Shown here piece by piece: positions 6,809-7,460 of a stretch of 7,460 nucleotides of DNA. Position 1 is the stretch's first letter, and the number at the start of each line of letters is the position of its first letter. A program made the translations under genes and the position numbers. Below the pieces are notes generated by a model, which saw only the letters and a program-made list of their open reading frames with translations, had not been told where the DNA came from and did no database searches. The stretch comes from Candidatus Rokuibacteriota bacterium (GTDB lineage Bacteria > Methylomirabilota > Methylomirabilia > Rokubacteriales > CSP1-6): positions 1 through 7,460 of the forward strand of contig QHRS01000055.1 of NCBI GenBank assembly GCA_003221435.1. The letters are read 5' to 3'.

Positions 6809-7460
6809 CTACATCTTAGCCGACGGAGCAGCGATGCTGAGCCGCTTCACTTCCTTGTTCTCACCCCACTTCTCTGGATCGTCCGACGCGACCTGAAGGA
6901 CGAAGTAGAGCGCCTTCCTGGGATCGCCCTTGTCGTCGAACTCGATCGTCCCCGTGATCCCCGTGTGCTTGAGCTTGCGGATCGCCGCCGACACGGCCTC
7001 GCGGCTCGGCATCACGCCGCCCTTGGCGGCCGCCGCGATGGCCTTCAGGGCGATCGCCGTCGCGTCGTACGCCTGCGCGGCGAACGGCTCCGGGTTCTTC
7101 CCGAACTTTTTCTTGTGCTCCTCGGCGAACTGCTTGGCCTGGGGGTAGACCGAGACCGGGCCGGCGACGGAGGTGTAATACATGCCAACGACCGCCTTGC
7201 CTGCGATCTTCGTGAGATCGGACGAGTCCATCCCGTCGGGCCCCATGAACGCCGACTTCACGCCCTTCTCGCGCGCCTGCTTGAAGAAGGGCGCGGCCTG
7301 GTCGTAGATTCCGCCGAAGTAGATGAGGTCGGGGTTGCGCGCCTTGATCGGCGTGATGATCGGGTCGAAATTCGACTTCTCCTCGGTTCCCTCGAACCCC
7401 ATCACCTTGATGCCCTTCTTCTCGGCATCGGCTTTGAAGAACTCCGCCACACCCTGGCCG
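6809..7460 (-). CDS. livK: branched-chain amino acid ABC transporter substrate-binding protein, C-terminal part
   Basis: The last 216 residues of a Liv/HAAT-type periplasmic binding protein (periplasmic-binding-protein type I fold). The frame stays open to the right edge, reading GQGVAEFFKADAEKKG, so the true start, signal peptide and about 150-170 N-terminal residues lie outside the window. Family marks are NFDPIITPIKARNPDLIYFG (a landmark in the first visible third), AFMGPDGMDSSDL, the hinge-side FAAQAYDATAIALKAIAAA, and TGTIEFDDKGDPRKALYFVL close to the end. It binds the substrate and delivers it to LivHM; branched-chain amino acids are the default, but related proteins bind amides, aromatic or other amino acids, and the ligand pocket is mostly outside what can be judged. 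It is the first visible gene of the cluster. The symbol reflects the family, not a proven ligand. Confidence 0.93.
   Translation of the reverse strand, partial: GQGVAEFFKADAEKKGIKVMGFEGTEEKSNFDPIITPIKARNPDLIYFGGIYDQAAPFFKQAREKGVKSAFMGPDGMDSSDLTKIAGKAVVGMYYTSVAGPVSVYPQAKQFAEEHKKKFGKNPEPFAAQAYDATAIALKAIAAAAKGGVMPSREAVSAAIRKLKHTGITGTIEFDDKGDPRKALYFVLQVASDDPEKWGENKEVKRLSIAAPSAKM

Noticed and set aside
6809..7450. A complete short substrate-binding protein starting at 7450
   Set aside because: That GTG is an internal Val codon; the frame continues with family-like sequence to the window edge, so the gene is cut by the edge and not a short gene.

Overview
The window is GC-rich throughout, with strong third-position G/C, and is densely coded, with ATG, GTG and TTG starts and several purine-rich ribosome binding sites. 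This fits a high-GC bacterium. The abundance of G/C-ending codons and the Liv-type transporter suggest a soil or subsurface lineage (for example Rokubacteria/Methylomirabilota-like or a proteobacterium), but that placement is a guess; there is no marker gene here. Nothing looks phage-like, and I see no insertion sequence, CRISPR array, tRNA or rRNA.

Layout. On the plus strand, positions 22-951 encode a FIST-domain-like protein. The rest is on the minus strand. Reading from the right edge leftward in the direction of transcription: the C-terminal part of a Liv-type periplasmic substrate-binding protein (livK, cut by the window edge), then livH and livM (the two membrane permeases), then livG and livF (the two ATPases). 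Together these form a complete HAAT-type ABC importer for branched-chain amino acids or related amides/amino acids. After livF comes a short gap with a good sigma-70-type promoter (TTGACA, 17-bp spacer, TATCGT) that drives a separate gene for a multi-pass GT39/PMT-like glycosyltransferase. This gene runs convergently into the FIST gene.

How the genes work together. LivK captures the substrate, LivH and LivM form the channel, and LivG and LivF power it. The five genes are co-directional with gaps of 51, 115 and 35 bp and an 8-bp livG/livF overlap, so one transcript is likely; its promoter lies outside the window. The glycosyltransferase has its own promoter and no evident functional link to transport. 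The FIST-like protein is probably a small-ligand sensory protein and is also not clearly linked.

Non-coding structure. The most interesting signal is in the gaps. A 41-bp repeat occurs twice, 34/41 identical without gaps, once after the FIST gene and once after livH, both times in the same orientation relative to the gene upstream. Each copy can fold into a 12-position hairpin, and one of the differences between copies is compensatory (C-G to T-A at the base of the stem). There is also a near-perfect 13-bp inverted repeat between livK and livH, and two more short hairpins between livH and livM. None is followed by a T-run, so they look like mRNA-processing/stability or REP-like elements rather than classic terminators. 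I do not see a previously undescribed multi-gene system; the genes themselves are of ordinary kinds.
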